Source: Trileptium ribeirensis (Eukaryota > Nematoda > Enoplea > Enoplida > Thoracostomopsidae). From it: a stretch of 64,000 nt of DNA. The notes beneath the pieces are model-generated. The model did no database searches and was not told where the DNA came from. It saw only the letters and a list, made by a program, of their open reading frames with translations. The position numbers and the translations under genes were made by a program. The stretch covers positions 1 through 64,000 of the forward strand of contig JASANE010018609.1 in NCBI GenBank assembly GCA_030248225.1, given 5' to 3'. Numbering within the stretch: position 1 is the first letter of the stretch; each line of letters starts with the position of its first letter. Positions 23,520 through 34,400 of this stretch are shown piece after piece.

Positions 23520-24980
23520 GTAATATCGATATACTTTTGGAGCGATACAACTAACATGTCTATGGGGTTAAACAATTCCATAATCCCAGCGTTGAAGCAT
23601 CAACAAAAAACAAATTTACTCCGTCAAAATTTAGAAAAAGTTTTCATTGTTTGGGCGTATTTTTTATTTTTTAGGCCATAGCTGGAAAACAGTTTCTCTG
23701 AAAAACAAATTGCATATAAAACTCAAATTGTAGCATCTGTGTAATAATCTCAACAATTTTTTCTCTAGCGTCTGACACGAATTAGCTCTTAAAATGCGGC
23801 TGGGAGATGCAAGACACCAGTTGATGCCGGTTTACTGAGAATTGGGTTATTAAACAAATTTAAAGCAGTGCAAATGCAAACCAATAATTGCATTACTAGC
23901 CATACTCTATTACGCGCCGATTAAAGAAAAATTGTGAAAATCCATCGATCCAGCGAAGAGTTATGACACAGACGGTGGAAATACCGCTCTTTCTCTGTTT
24001 CAGTGATACAACGCGTCACAAACAGCGACAAGTATGTATATATAACGCTTAATGCTGTCAGTAGTAAGTAGCAAGTATACATATACGTCGTAGGCGACAT
24101 TCAATGTACGCAACGCAGACTATATAACCTGACCCGAACTCTGAAATTTTTATTTTGCCGATGCCAGTCACAAAGAATTGACCACGGTTGCCCGGGGTCT
24201 TACTCCCATAGGGGACATTCAATGTAAGCAGATTGTATAAGTTGACCCAAACTCTGAAACTCAGACGTGTTCGCTGTGCTCTCCTTTTGTGTTGCCGTTG
24301 CCATCCACAAAGAATTGACTATGGTTGCACTGGCTCTGACTATACTGACTATGTAGCAACGAAGCTGCCAACAACTTATACCATTACCTGGTTCACCTAG
24401 GCAACATAGGGCCAAAAAACCATGCCATATATATATATTAGTAACGCACACAAATATAACTACTATATGTCGGAATACATTTGCTATATAACCAACCAAG
24501 TTTACAAGGTAATCATTGGCATATTGCAGCTGATGTAAGCATCACCAGGTATAGAGGGAATCCCACAAATGGATACATAAATGGAACCAGGCACCGTAAG
24601 CGAAAGCACCTCGACTCACCGTTGTATAGGTATTGTGCCTCGTGCAAAAGCACACAAAAGCTTTCCTACTCGTAAGCCATACATATATATTGTAGTTACA
24701 TTGTGTGTTTTGTGTATATACATATATGTATTAAGAAAAAACATATTAATCAGTGCTACTAAGTACCAGGCTACATACACAGAAAGTATTATATAAAAAC
24801 TGGTAAGATACAACAGAATGGTCTCAAAACACAACCCAAACACTAGGCATCTGGGCCGCGCAGAATTATACCAAACGATGGGGTGGTCAAAACAAGCTAA
24901 TATTTCTCTGGTTGTCACTTAGACCAGACAATACTAAAAGCAGGGGTTATAGATTAGACATGCTTAAATATCCGAAGTGA
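23520..24980. other. Non-coding interval with one diverged duplication
   Basis: Up to about 23960 it matches the right half of the dispersed repeat seen at 6340-8213. Two diverged copies of a block with gacattcaatgta, gaactctgaaa and cacaaagaattgac occur at about 24097-24200 and 24217-24330. A 99-codon minus frame (24200-24499) is unrecognised. Confidence 0.45.
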
Positions 24981-25180
24981 CAGGTGGTAGCCAGGGCATC
25001 AAAGGAATGGACGGGTCGAAATGGTGCCTTCGGTCTCCTGATGGGGTGGACAGCCGGTCGCCTAGGCGGGAGTTACGGTGTCGCCCAAGCGAGGGGGCGG
25101 GCAGGGGCCCACAACGGAAAGTTAGCTCGAAGACATGTGCATCTACGAATGACATGCCCTTCTTGACCCCACTTTCACAT

Positions 25181-25273
25181 TTCTGAGCGCGACTCCCCCG
25201 GACCACACCTCTTTTAGGCACCCACTGTGGACCGCGACCTCCCATTCAAAATAATTCCTGGCTACACCCTTGA
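25181..25273. mobile_element. Fragment of a hAT-like MITE
   Basis: The stretch with tgagcgcgac, cggaccacacctcttttagg and the terminal cctggctacacccttg matches the right half of the MITE at 29709-30133. A possible left end (caggtggtagccagg) lies at about 24981, but no target duplication supports it. Confidence 0.6.
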
Positions 25274-28161
25274 ACGCACTAGTTGCTGGCTCCAAGTAAC
25301 TCTGAGAGGAGCCAATAGCTTATACTCAGTCAAAACAGGCGACTTCAACGATTATAATGCTCATATACAAAACCAAAATTCTAGTAAGGAAAGATTTGGA
25401 TGTTTATTGAAGACAAAACAAAATGTAAATGTACAACTCTAAAAATATAAATAAAAATAGAAATGAAAATATAAACGTTTGTAATTTAAAAATGGAAATT
25501 TAAATAACAAATACGAATACAGACTTATTTCATAACGACTGTTTACCAGATTAAAATTTTAAACTTCCTATTTTTCCGAAATCACGAATGTGATTTCCCA
25601 AAAGGAGATTGAAATTTTCGCTTCCAAAATCAAACCTTTAACCTATTTTAAACGATTACACCGCTATTTATAGCTCAGTCGAATCTGTAGGAATATATTA
25701 AAACAAAAATGCAACCTATGATGGTACTGGCACATTTCAATGCCCTGATGATGGTACTGGCACATTTCAATGCAAGATGGCGGTACATCAGTCACTTTCA
25801 GGTTCCTCTCCCAGCTATCAATCCGAAATATTGATGATTTCGACTTTTTGACCGTTAACCTCGAATAATCCACGTTAGCACTGCATCAAATTCCATCGTT
25901 CAACACTTTGGTGCAACAATGTGGAACTCATTACCTCCGGAGTTACGGTTTCATGGATTGAATGTGTGAAGAAAAATCTGAAAACACCAGTTTCCTCCTG
26001 ACTAATATAAAATCCACACCGCGTTTGCTATGACTTTGACGAAAAAGCGCTTTATAAATCCTAACACTCATACTCATCAATTAAATGGCGATCCGTTCCT
26101 TAAATAGACATATCGAGCCGACAAATAGTATATATTTAGTATCGATATATTGACCAAGCGATGTCATTATTAAGCGTCATACTAAGCCTAAAAAAGTGCT
26201 GCCATCACCGACCCCTCCCGTACACAAAGAAATGCCAATAAGCGAAACAACGCATCAGACTGCAATATGCAGTTTTCTCAAAATAAGTCCTATTCCAAAA
26301 AACAGTGGCCTCACGAGACACTCCAGGACACAACAACCCATTTTGGAAGAATGAATTATTTTTCTTCCACAAAATATTGGTCGTTTTCAAAACGAAGCTC
26401 CGCCGCCATCAAAATAATAGCGTCGTAAAATCTTCGTCAGGTTTATATATCTGTATATATTTCACTATCACAAACCAAAGCGACAAGAAGCATCGATTTT
26501 TATAGCCAAAACGTCTGACCACGAAAACCACCAAAAAAGGCTGCGTTTAGACCGACCGACCAACCAACAATCAGCTCCCAGAAGGCGTCCTAAGATAGAT
26601 AAAGCAACGAGATAAATTCCAGTACTAAACGACGAGCACAAATGACGAGTCCATAGCCATCAACGAGAATGGTCTTCATAACAATCTATTCCTTGCCGCC
26701 TGTTGTGTTAATGGCCCACAAAAAACCGACCAGTCGTTCGAAAAATACTATATACTCATGTACACAAAAATACAATGCGAAGCAACAATATCAGAAGTCA
26801 TTAGAATATGGCCACAACTTGAGAATAAAACAATAATTCTGGATTTAAAATAGCCTCTTTTAGAAATTTTGAAATTAGAATTTAGAAATTTGGGTTAAAT
26901 ATTTGCACAAATTTCGATATATAACACTGGGCTCTCCATTCGCTGAAAATTGTGCCACGCGGGCCCTCTGGTTCCGAACCGGTAGGGGCGTCAGATTTTG
27001 CCAGGGGGATTTTTCCAAGAGAAGAACGGTTACAAATCGTGTCTAGAAACAGTGTCCAAAACGCTTTTAATAGAGAGAAAAAGCTATTTTGAAGCAATTT
27101 CGAAAAAATTTGGAAAATTTTTGGCTTTACAAAGGAATTTTAGTACAAATTTTATGTAACTTCGACCGATTGGAAACAAAAAAATTCCAAGAGGCGGTGA
27201 ACCGGTGGAGCTTAAAATTTTGCCACGGGTATGAACTGGGGGACACCTGTTCTGAACCAGGCGAAACCGAAAAATGCCAGCCTTCCACCTCAATTTGGAG
27301 TTCTTAATAATACTACTATATAAATCAGCATCGTAAGGCAACAAAGACGGTTGTAAACGAACCCGTTTAACCACCGGGAGGACTAAGCATCTTAATACCC
27401 AAAAAGTTTCGGACCATATCTAGTTCACCCCCTACCATTACAGATGACAGAAGAACTAGATATGATTACCATGGGACAAAAATTTAAAGTTTAATTGCTC
27501 TTAAACAGACAAAACGTTAACTGATTACTCGAAAAGAGGAGAAAGCTTGTGCAATGATGCAATGCCTGAGGCCGAAATACCGGACACGATACGAAATTCC
27601 TTGAACCCTAGTCGGGAGACACAGCCTGTCACGCGTTTATTGCTATAGTCGACTAAATAAATTCCGTAAGATATACATGACCCGACGGTGTTAGCAATTC
27701 AACTCACACCATTCGCAAAGCCAAGCGCCGTTTCTCAAGTTAAAACCAATCCATGCTAAAATGTAGAGTAGTAGTCAGTAACAAATGGCTGAGAAAAACA
27801 CAAAAGCGGGGTAAAACACTGGGGCGGTGAAAAAAGGAGCTACACGGGACTAAGACAAGAACTCGGAACAATCTAAAATCAACATCTCCCTATCATTGAA
27901 TCAAATTGCCCACATTTTGTTTTTTCCTAGAGACGAGTTTCAAAAAACAGACAAAATTCATCAAAAACCGCACCCATTACCATGATGGTTTGCTGTTCCA
28001 AAAAATTCTGTCCTGGGATGGTATAAAATAAATTCTAAAAGCTGAGATCGTCCGATGCATCCAATATCACATCCTTTTGAGTTCAAAACCATAAAGAAGC
28101 AAAAGGAAGTCCAGCCGTCTACTAAAACAGTGATCGTTCGTCAAACCCACTTAACCGTTAA
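25274..28161. other. Non-coding interval; no gene recognised
   Basis: AT-rich DNA. A 30-bp duplication around gatggtactggcacatttca occurs at 25720-25770. Two minus frames (26882-27097 and 27084-27374) look like diverged copies of one another but match no family I know. Confidence 0.45.
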
Positions 28162-28411
28162 AAGGGCGTTCACACGATAAAAAATTTTCGCTCAAATTTT
28201 GATAAAATGTGAAGGTGATTGTTAGAGGAAAAATACAACATTTGAGACAAAAATTTGAGCTCAAACTTTTTCAGTTCACACATCCCGTCGATGATTGGCT
28301 AAACGAATGTCATTCAAAGATTTAACCAGTGTTCACACATTCAAACTTACAAAAATTGCAAATAAGATGCTTTCAAATTTTGAGCAAAAAGCTTGATCGT
28401 GTGTACACGAC
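28162..28411. mobile_element. MITE with inverted ends, flanked by TTAA
   Basis: The left end reads aagggcgttcacacg and the right end, inverted, gtcgtgtacacacg. TTAA flanks both sides (28158-28161 and 28412-28415). Inside are inverted copies of (t)caaattttga and the block ttgagctcaaactttttcag. A second family member is at 63103-63414. The TTAA target suggests piggyBac-type mobilisation, but TTAA can occur by chance in such AT-rich DNA. It has no coding capacity. Confidence 0.7.
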
Positions 28412-28415
28412 TTAA

Positions 28416-28879
28416 AAAACCGACAAGATGGATCATCTCCGAAAATCGACAAGGATTCTATCCAAAAACCCACCAAATATTCTATCCTCACCCCCTTGTC
28501 GGCAAAATGTACTATCAATATATGCACAGGCAGCAGCGACGACCAAATTTTAATCAGTAGCAACTGCCGATGGTCCACGTAATAATAACGTTTCGACAAC
28601 TCAGAAAAAAACCAATCACCTCAAGAAAACATAGAATTTGATGCAGGTATTTGATTAAAAACAATGTGAAGCAGACGCAGCGGACGGAAAAATAAAACCC
28701 CAAACTAAAGCCACGTGTATTGATCACAACTACGAACGAGCAAAACAGAGCGACTATATACCAGCTATTTTATGTATCAAATTTAATTATTCATTCCCAG
28801 CTGCTCAGCAACCCGAAAACAGATCAAGTTTCGCTGTCTTTCCTTATTATTAGTTTTTTTTTTGAAAATTACTCAAAAG
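28416..28879. other. Non-coding interval; nothing recognised
   Basis: AT-rich sequence between the MITE and a possible exon. No RNA gene or repeat was identified. Confidence 0.4.
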
Positions 28880-29031
28880 ACCGCCCTGAATTAGAAGAAG
28901 ACGGCTTGTCGCGTGACATCTTCGCAGTAATGACATCGAGGCAGAAGAAGCAGCAAACGATGAACGCCCAACCGCTCGGAGATGACCCGGAGAAAGCAAC
29001 AACAGTGAAATGGGGGCAAGTCCCAACATCG
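28880..29031 (+). other. Possible isolated exon, unrecognised product
   Basis: A GC-richer open stretch follows a T-rich tract and AG, and ends just before gtgagc, a good donor. It would encode a hydrophilic segment with SRDIFAVMTSRQKKQQ and EKATTVKWGQVPTS. The frame also runs open upstream without the acceptor. I know no protein with this sequence, and the opposite strand is open too, so this may be chance. Confidence 0.22.
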
Positions 29032-29699
29032 TGAGCAGCATGCCTGAATCACATGGAAGGGGCGCGGTATGCTAGTCATAATGGAGTGAGGGAGGGGAGG
29101 GGGCGTTAGTAAATATTTGGGTTGCTTGAAAAAAAAACGGGTGGATGCCCGTGTTGCAACGCCCCTGATCACACGCCTTGTGACGCCGATTTCTCATTAT
29201 CATTATTATCAATAATAGATGTCATGAGTTGGAACAATGACATTGTTCCAACAAAATATATAATTAAAAACGCACACATTTATATAATCAGCCAAAATAA
29301 AACATGTTTTCCCCATTGTGGTTGTGTTTTAGAAATTAAAGCTATTATAATAATTATTTTTACATGATGCCAACCAGCAACCACTGAGGAAACATATACA
29401 TAATTTGCGGGACGCAGAACAAGCCAGTTTCGCTACTTGTTAGCTTACTACCCTGTAATCCATAGACTACAATCGCATATCGTGCTTACCCACGCCATTT
29501 TTGCCTGAAGGTCCTTTTTTCAATGTATCAAAAAACTTTTTTTTTGGTCAGAGTACTAACCACTAATTGCTTCTCTCCCCAAAAAAACTTAAGACTGCAA
29601 TCCGTATCGGACTCCGCCGCACGACAACTGCTGTTTAAGCTCCTATCCGATTCAAAATGACTCTCCGGATAGCCGAGGTGAAAGTGTAGCAAACATTTA
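29032..29699. other. Non-coding interval; nothing recognised
   Basis: Contains short runs of G and A and a palindromic gttggaacaatgacattgttccaac near 29230 that is too short to classify. No exon is supported. Confidence 0.4.
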
Positions 29700-29708
29700 G
29701 TCTCCTTG

Positions 29709-30133
29709 AAAGGGCGTAGCCAGGAGGGGTTTGCGGGGGTCGCCACCCCCCCCCCCCCTTTGGTTCAACCCCAAACAAAAATTTTTTTGAGTGATTCCTA
29801 TTGAAAATCATGTCGGAAATTGTGCTAAAACTAGCCTCTCTCGCACTAGAAAACAATTACTTTCAACCGTATTTTTGGCCAAACTTCACAATTTTGTATT
29901 AAAATTCGCTATTTTGGCAACAGTTGCATTTTTTACTTGTTTATGGCGTATATACTTAAAATACCGAATTCTGGAAACCGTTTTAACATTTCTGAGCGCG
30001 ACAGCCCGGGCCCCCTTTTAGGTACCCACAGTGGGCGGCGACCCCTCCTTTGTGAGCGCGACCCCCCGGACCCCCCTTTAGGTACCCACTGTGGGCCGCG
30101 ACCCCCCCCTTCAAAATTCCTGGCTACGCTCTT
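29709..30133. mobile_element. hAT-like MITE with 9-bp target duplication
   Basis: The left end aaagggcgtagccagg pairs with the right end, inverted aagagcgtagccagg. The direct repeat GTCTCCTTG flanks it exactly (29700-29708 and 30134-30142). hAT makes 8-bp duplications, and the ninth matching base may be chance. The right half has a short internal duplication around tgagcgcgacc and taggtacccac. No protein is encoded. The related element at 60354-60691 has an 8-bp duplication. Confidence 0.85.
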
Positions 30134-30142
30134 GTCTCCTTG

Positions 30143-30558
30143 GGTTCATCATCTCATCAGGCAATGCTTACTAACAAACAGCCCCAAAAATATACTCCTA
30201 TCCTTCAAAAATATAATTCGAGTTATAAAAAATGACATTTCGAAGATAAAAGTTAAATAATTACGGAAATATATATTTTGTTTAAAACTTATATATATTA
30301 GACCTCAATCACAATGGCTCCGCAACGTCTGTGATACTACATTATTAACTATTTTAGCGATTGACACTGAAGATTGAACAAATTTTACAATTATTCCTCA
30401 CAGTCCAGTGCCTGATTCTGAACCTGGCCATATCCAAACTAAATCCACAGCTATAATAATTTTCAGTTACTGAGAGCCAGTGTCTAATGAAGTTGAGCTC
30501 TATCCGGCGAAGCTAGTTATGGGGCCTATATCAATGTTACGTTGATACAGGTAGGTAG
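30143..30558. other. Non-coding interval; nothing recognised
   Basis: AT-rich unique-looking DNA between two MITEs. Confidence 0.4.
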
Positions 30559-30723
30559 CAGTCGCGGTTTTCACAGGGGGGGGCTCCTCCTCCATCAACA
30601 TTTCTATAAAAGTTGGCATACCAAAAATATTCCAATATAATATCACGAATCGTTCCTCAGTATGTATAATCGTTCACTCCACAGGGAGGCTCGAGCCCCC
30701 CACCACCTCTTAAACCGCCACTG
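30559..30723. mobile_element. Small hAT-like MITE
   Basis: Ends cagtcgcggttt and, inverted, cagtggcggttt, each followed by a G-run and GGGCTC. The flanking octamers gtaggtag and ataggtac agree at six of eight positions, consistent with an aged 8-bp duplication. The CAGTGGCGG-type terminus is typical of hAT-derived MITEs. Confidence 0.7.
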
Positions 30724-32708
30724 ATAGGTACGTACTAATAATGGTACTAATAATAATACCCAAATGCAGCCTCGTATGTCAACATCGTTCCGCGATCGCC
30801 ATTTCAAACCTATAATAACTCAACACGTGGTATTATAGATCAAAAAGACCACGGCTAAACGTCTGTAAAAACAGCACCCACCAGATGTGAAAACATGACT
30901 ACGTGCCTAACCAAACCCGAAAAGGCATATTCTGTCGTAGCCTAGGCAAGGTTTAAGAACCAGCCATGGCACCCGACACATGATTTTGCAAACAGACAGG
31001 CGCTATTTGCTAAAACGACGGCGGTAAAACATGAAATAGTCGCCGCATTTGCGTTCGAAACCAGCTATGTACACAACACGAAGCTGGAACGAATTGAAAC
31101 TCTACTGCAGCACAAATCCGAGTCATGACTATAATATCACCACATGAACCAATATGGAATACCGGGCCGCTCAACAGAATATCCCATCCCACGGCATTAC
31201 CTTCAAACGAGGCTTGAAAGAAGCCGGAACGAGTAATTAACTAAAATTTATGCCAAAAAATATAACTTCGCTCAGCCGTCCAGAGCCAAACCGAAGGTGA
31301 AGCTACCCATTGTATTTAAGAAGCGGTGTGATACGAGCCTAGATTTAGAAAGTGATACACCGAGCTAGCTCTATCTTCGGGTAGCCAACGTTTTTAACTA
31401 CCGCCCGTGAAAAATCGGAAACTATCATGTGCTAATCATCAAACTATAATCATAAAAAACACCTCTCTATTCAATCTACGAACAAGTGTATACTTGTATC
31501 ACGTGCTGATATCTATAGTAGGATAATGTCGAATAGTTACACATTCGTCAGGATTCCATGAAACTCAATTGAATTCCACAGAGTTATAAAGTAAAAGATG
31601 AGAAGGTTGGTTGGGTGTGACTGATTTGGCTCTCCGTTCTCTGCGTAGTCTAAGACGGAGGTTTTCAAATTGAAAAAACAAATTTTAATCAAAGACAACG
31701 TCCTACAATTGTTGCCGTTATTGAAACGAGGCGAGCGAGCGAATTTTCTTCCAAAAGTATTTCATTTGAGAACATTAATTCTATTTTTCCCTTTCACCTT
31801 AACCTTTCACCAGACTGATGGGTTTTCGCAAATTTTTTCTTATTCGACGCGTAATGGAATATAGTTTAGTTTAGTCTAGTTATATATTTGTGCCTCTCCT
31901 ATTGATTTTTGATTTTGACCATTTGGGGTCAGTCACACATTTTGAGCTATAACTCTTGTCCGAGGCATCGGATCCAAAAATGAAGACAACAATATCACCA
32001 GAGCAAAATCCACTCATCTTTCTGCTATGCATTTTTTATAAGAGCTGTCGTTTTCGAGCTATGAGCCGAAGTTAAACAACCAATAACATTGAAACTTTCG
32101 AAATTATTATTTAGAATACAATTTTTTGGTGAACGATAGAACTACAGGGTTATTTAACCCGTTAAATGCGTTGGTTTCATTGTTTTTAAACCCAGATCGG
32201 CTAAGATGGTACCGGAAGAAAATTTGGGTAAATTTTAATATCAACAGTAGTGAAATTTTGCCGTTTCTTCAATTTAGATGTCACTAGAATGTGTATCGGC
32301 TTTCGATGTTGTTGAATAAGATAGAAGACATTGTATTTAATATGCATCAAATGAAGCATGTGTTAGTGGCCTAAAACACATAAAAACCACACTTCAATAT
32401 ATAATTTTCCTTAAAATGTGAGATTTATATATAAATTTTACAAAAGTTTTGTCTGTTTAGCCACTGAAAAGAAAAATAAATAGTGCTTCGGTTTTGATAT
32501 ATAAGACTATAAAATGACAGTAGCGTTGCCACTGAAGTATTGCCGATGTATAAATTGCTATCGTTTTACTTTAGGCTTGCTCAGGAATATGAATTTGGAA
32601 CATTGACCTGATCGTGAACCGCAGAGTAGTCAGACTCACTCAGTTACCCTTCGCTTTGCGAGTTACTGCTGGTATTTCACAAATCGTAAATAATAACTAC
32701 ATTCAAAA
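30724..32708. other. Non-coding interval; no gene recognised
   Basis: Short open frames (31010-31192 minus, 31670-31864 plus) match no family. No RNA gene or tandem array is seen. Confidence 0.45.
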
Positions 32709-32978
32709 ACTTTTCATGAAATTTAAAACAAGTTTCTTTGAATTTTGCACAAGCAAATATTCCATTAAAATTCAAAAAATAATCCTTCAAATTTGAAAGA
32801 ATTACCTTTGAAATTTAAAAGATATGAAATTCTTTAAGAGGTAATTCTTTGAAATTTCAAAGAATATGTAATTCTTAAAAATAATTCTTTGAATTTCAAG
32901 GAATGTTTCTTTAAATTTTAAACGAATATCTGGTGGAGCAAAATTCAAAGAAACTTCTTTAAAATTTCATGGAAACCT
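32709..32978. repeat. AT-rich foldback repeat built of small palindromes
   Basis: A perfect 18-bp inverted pair (agtttctttgaattttgc at 32731-32748 and its complement at 32938-32955) extends with mismatches to about 40 bp on each side. Between them are several palindromes of the type ttctttgaaatttcaaagaa. It may be a small MITE; no target duplication was found. Confidence 0.6.
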
Positions 32979-33056
32979 ATTTTATGTGTCCCAACATACG
33001 TAATATGTATATATACCACAAAACATCAGATCATGTCAAGTACACCGTTTTGTCTC

Positions 33057-34090
33057 GCTAAGCCTAAAGTTAAGTCAACCATTGCTAAGCCTAAAGCTAC
33101 GTCAACCCTTGCTAAGCCTAAAGCTAAGTCAACCCTTGCTAAGCCTAAAGTTAAGTCAACCCTTGCTAAGCCTAAAGCTAAGTCAACCCTTGCTAAGCCT
33201 AAAGCTAAGTCAACCCTTGCTAAGCCTAAAGCTAAGTCAACCCTTGCTAAGCCTAAAGCTAAGTCAACCCTTGCTAAGCCTAAAGCTAAGTCAACCCTTG
33301 CTAAGCCTAAAGCTAAGTCAACCATTGCTAAGCCTAAAGCTAAGTCAACCCTTGCTAAGCCTAAAGCTAAGTCAACCCTTGCTAAGCCTAAAGCTAAGTC
33401 AACCCTTGCTAAGCCTAAAGTTAAGTCAACCATTGCTAAGCCTAAAGCTAAGTCAACCCTTGCTAAGCCTAAAGCTAAGTCAACCCTTGCTAAGCCTAAA
33501 GCTAAGTCAACCCTTGCTAAGCCTAAAGCTAAGTCAACCCTTGCTAAGCCTAAAGCTAAGTCAACCCTTGCTAAGCCTAAAGCTAAGTCAACCCTTGCTA
33601 AGCCTAAAGCTAAGTCAACCCTTGCTAAGCCTAAAGTTAAGTCAACCATTGCTAAGCCTAAAGCTAAGTCAACCCTTGCTAAGCCTAAAGCTAAGTCAAC
33701 CCTTGCTAAGCCTAAAGCTAAGTCAACCCTTGCTAAGCCTAAAGCTAAGTCAACCCTTGCTAAGCCTAAAGCTAAGTCAACCCTTGCTAAGCCTAAAGCT
33801 AAGTCAACCCTTGCTAAGCCTAAAGCTAAGTCAACCCTTGCTAAGCCTACAGCTAAGTCAACCCTTGCTAAGCCTAAAGCTAAGTCAACCCTTGCTAAGC
33901 CTAAAGCTAAGTCAACCCTTGCTAAGCCTAAAGCTAAGTCAACCCTTGCTAAGCCTAAAGCTAAGTCAACCCTTGCTAAGCCTAAAGCTAAGTCAACCCT
34001 TGCTAAGCCTAAAGCTAAGTCAACCCTTGCTAAGCTTAAAGCTAAGTCAACCATTGCTAAGCCAACCCTTGCTAAACCTAAAGCTAAGTG
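33057..34090. repeat. Minisatellite, about 38 units of 27 bp, open in several frames
   Basis: The unit is gctaagcctaaagctaag followed by tcaaccctt. Because 27 is a multiple of three, one frame reads KSTLAKPKA (33033-34091, from an ATG just before the array to a stop just after), another LLSLKLSQP (33082-34104), and the minus strand VDLALGLAR (33026-34054). Variant bases change amino acids in the first and third frames but are mostly silent in the second (cta/tta, ccc/cca). No known protein is recognised, and the open frames are expected from the period alone, so I call it a repeat rather than a gene. Confidence 0.95.
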
Positions 34091-34127
34091 AACCCTTAGT
34101 ATAAGCTCTGAGCGTCATGCGTCCCCT

Positions 34128-34400
34128 TTAGCAGGCGTAGTTGCTCCAAACGCGGAATTCCACCGGATATGGTTTTTTCCTCAGCGCACCAAGCTTCAGA
34201 AGCTTCAGATGAGGCAAGTTCAGTTTGTTTTCGGATAGGAAATCCAACAGAGGGTTTGCTAAGATATCACCAGTGGCACCGAACAAAAACTTTGCATGTA
34301 CAAATTGAGATCCAACTCGGTTGGACCATCAAGTAGCATGCATATCCATTTGCTTCTTGACCTGGGACGTTGTCGTTTCGTCAAAAAAAATGGAAAATCA
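34128..34400 (-). pseudogene. Decayed hAT-related transposase fragment
   Basis: On the minus strand one frame reads FFDETTTSQVKKQMDMH, then an in-frame TGA at about 34330, then an open run with FVHAKFLFGATGDIL and LPHLKLLKLGAL, ending in TAA at 34128. From memory this matches the conserved DET..Q.KKQ.D block and the following F-G-A segment of a widespread invertebrate transposase-like family related to hAT. The expected DGPNVNK-type motif after LGA is missing, so the fragment is truncated as well as stopped. It adjoins the 27-bp array. Confidence 0.5.
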
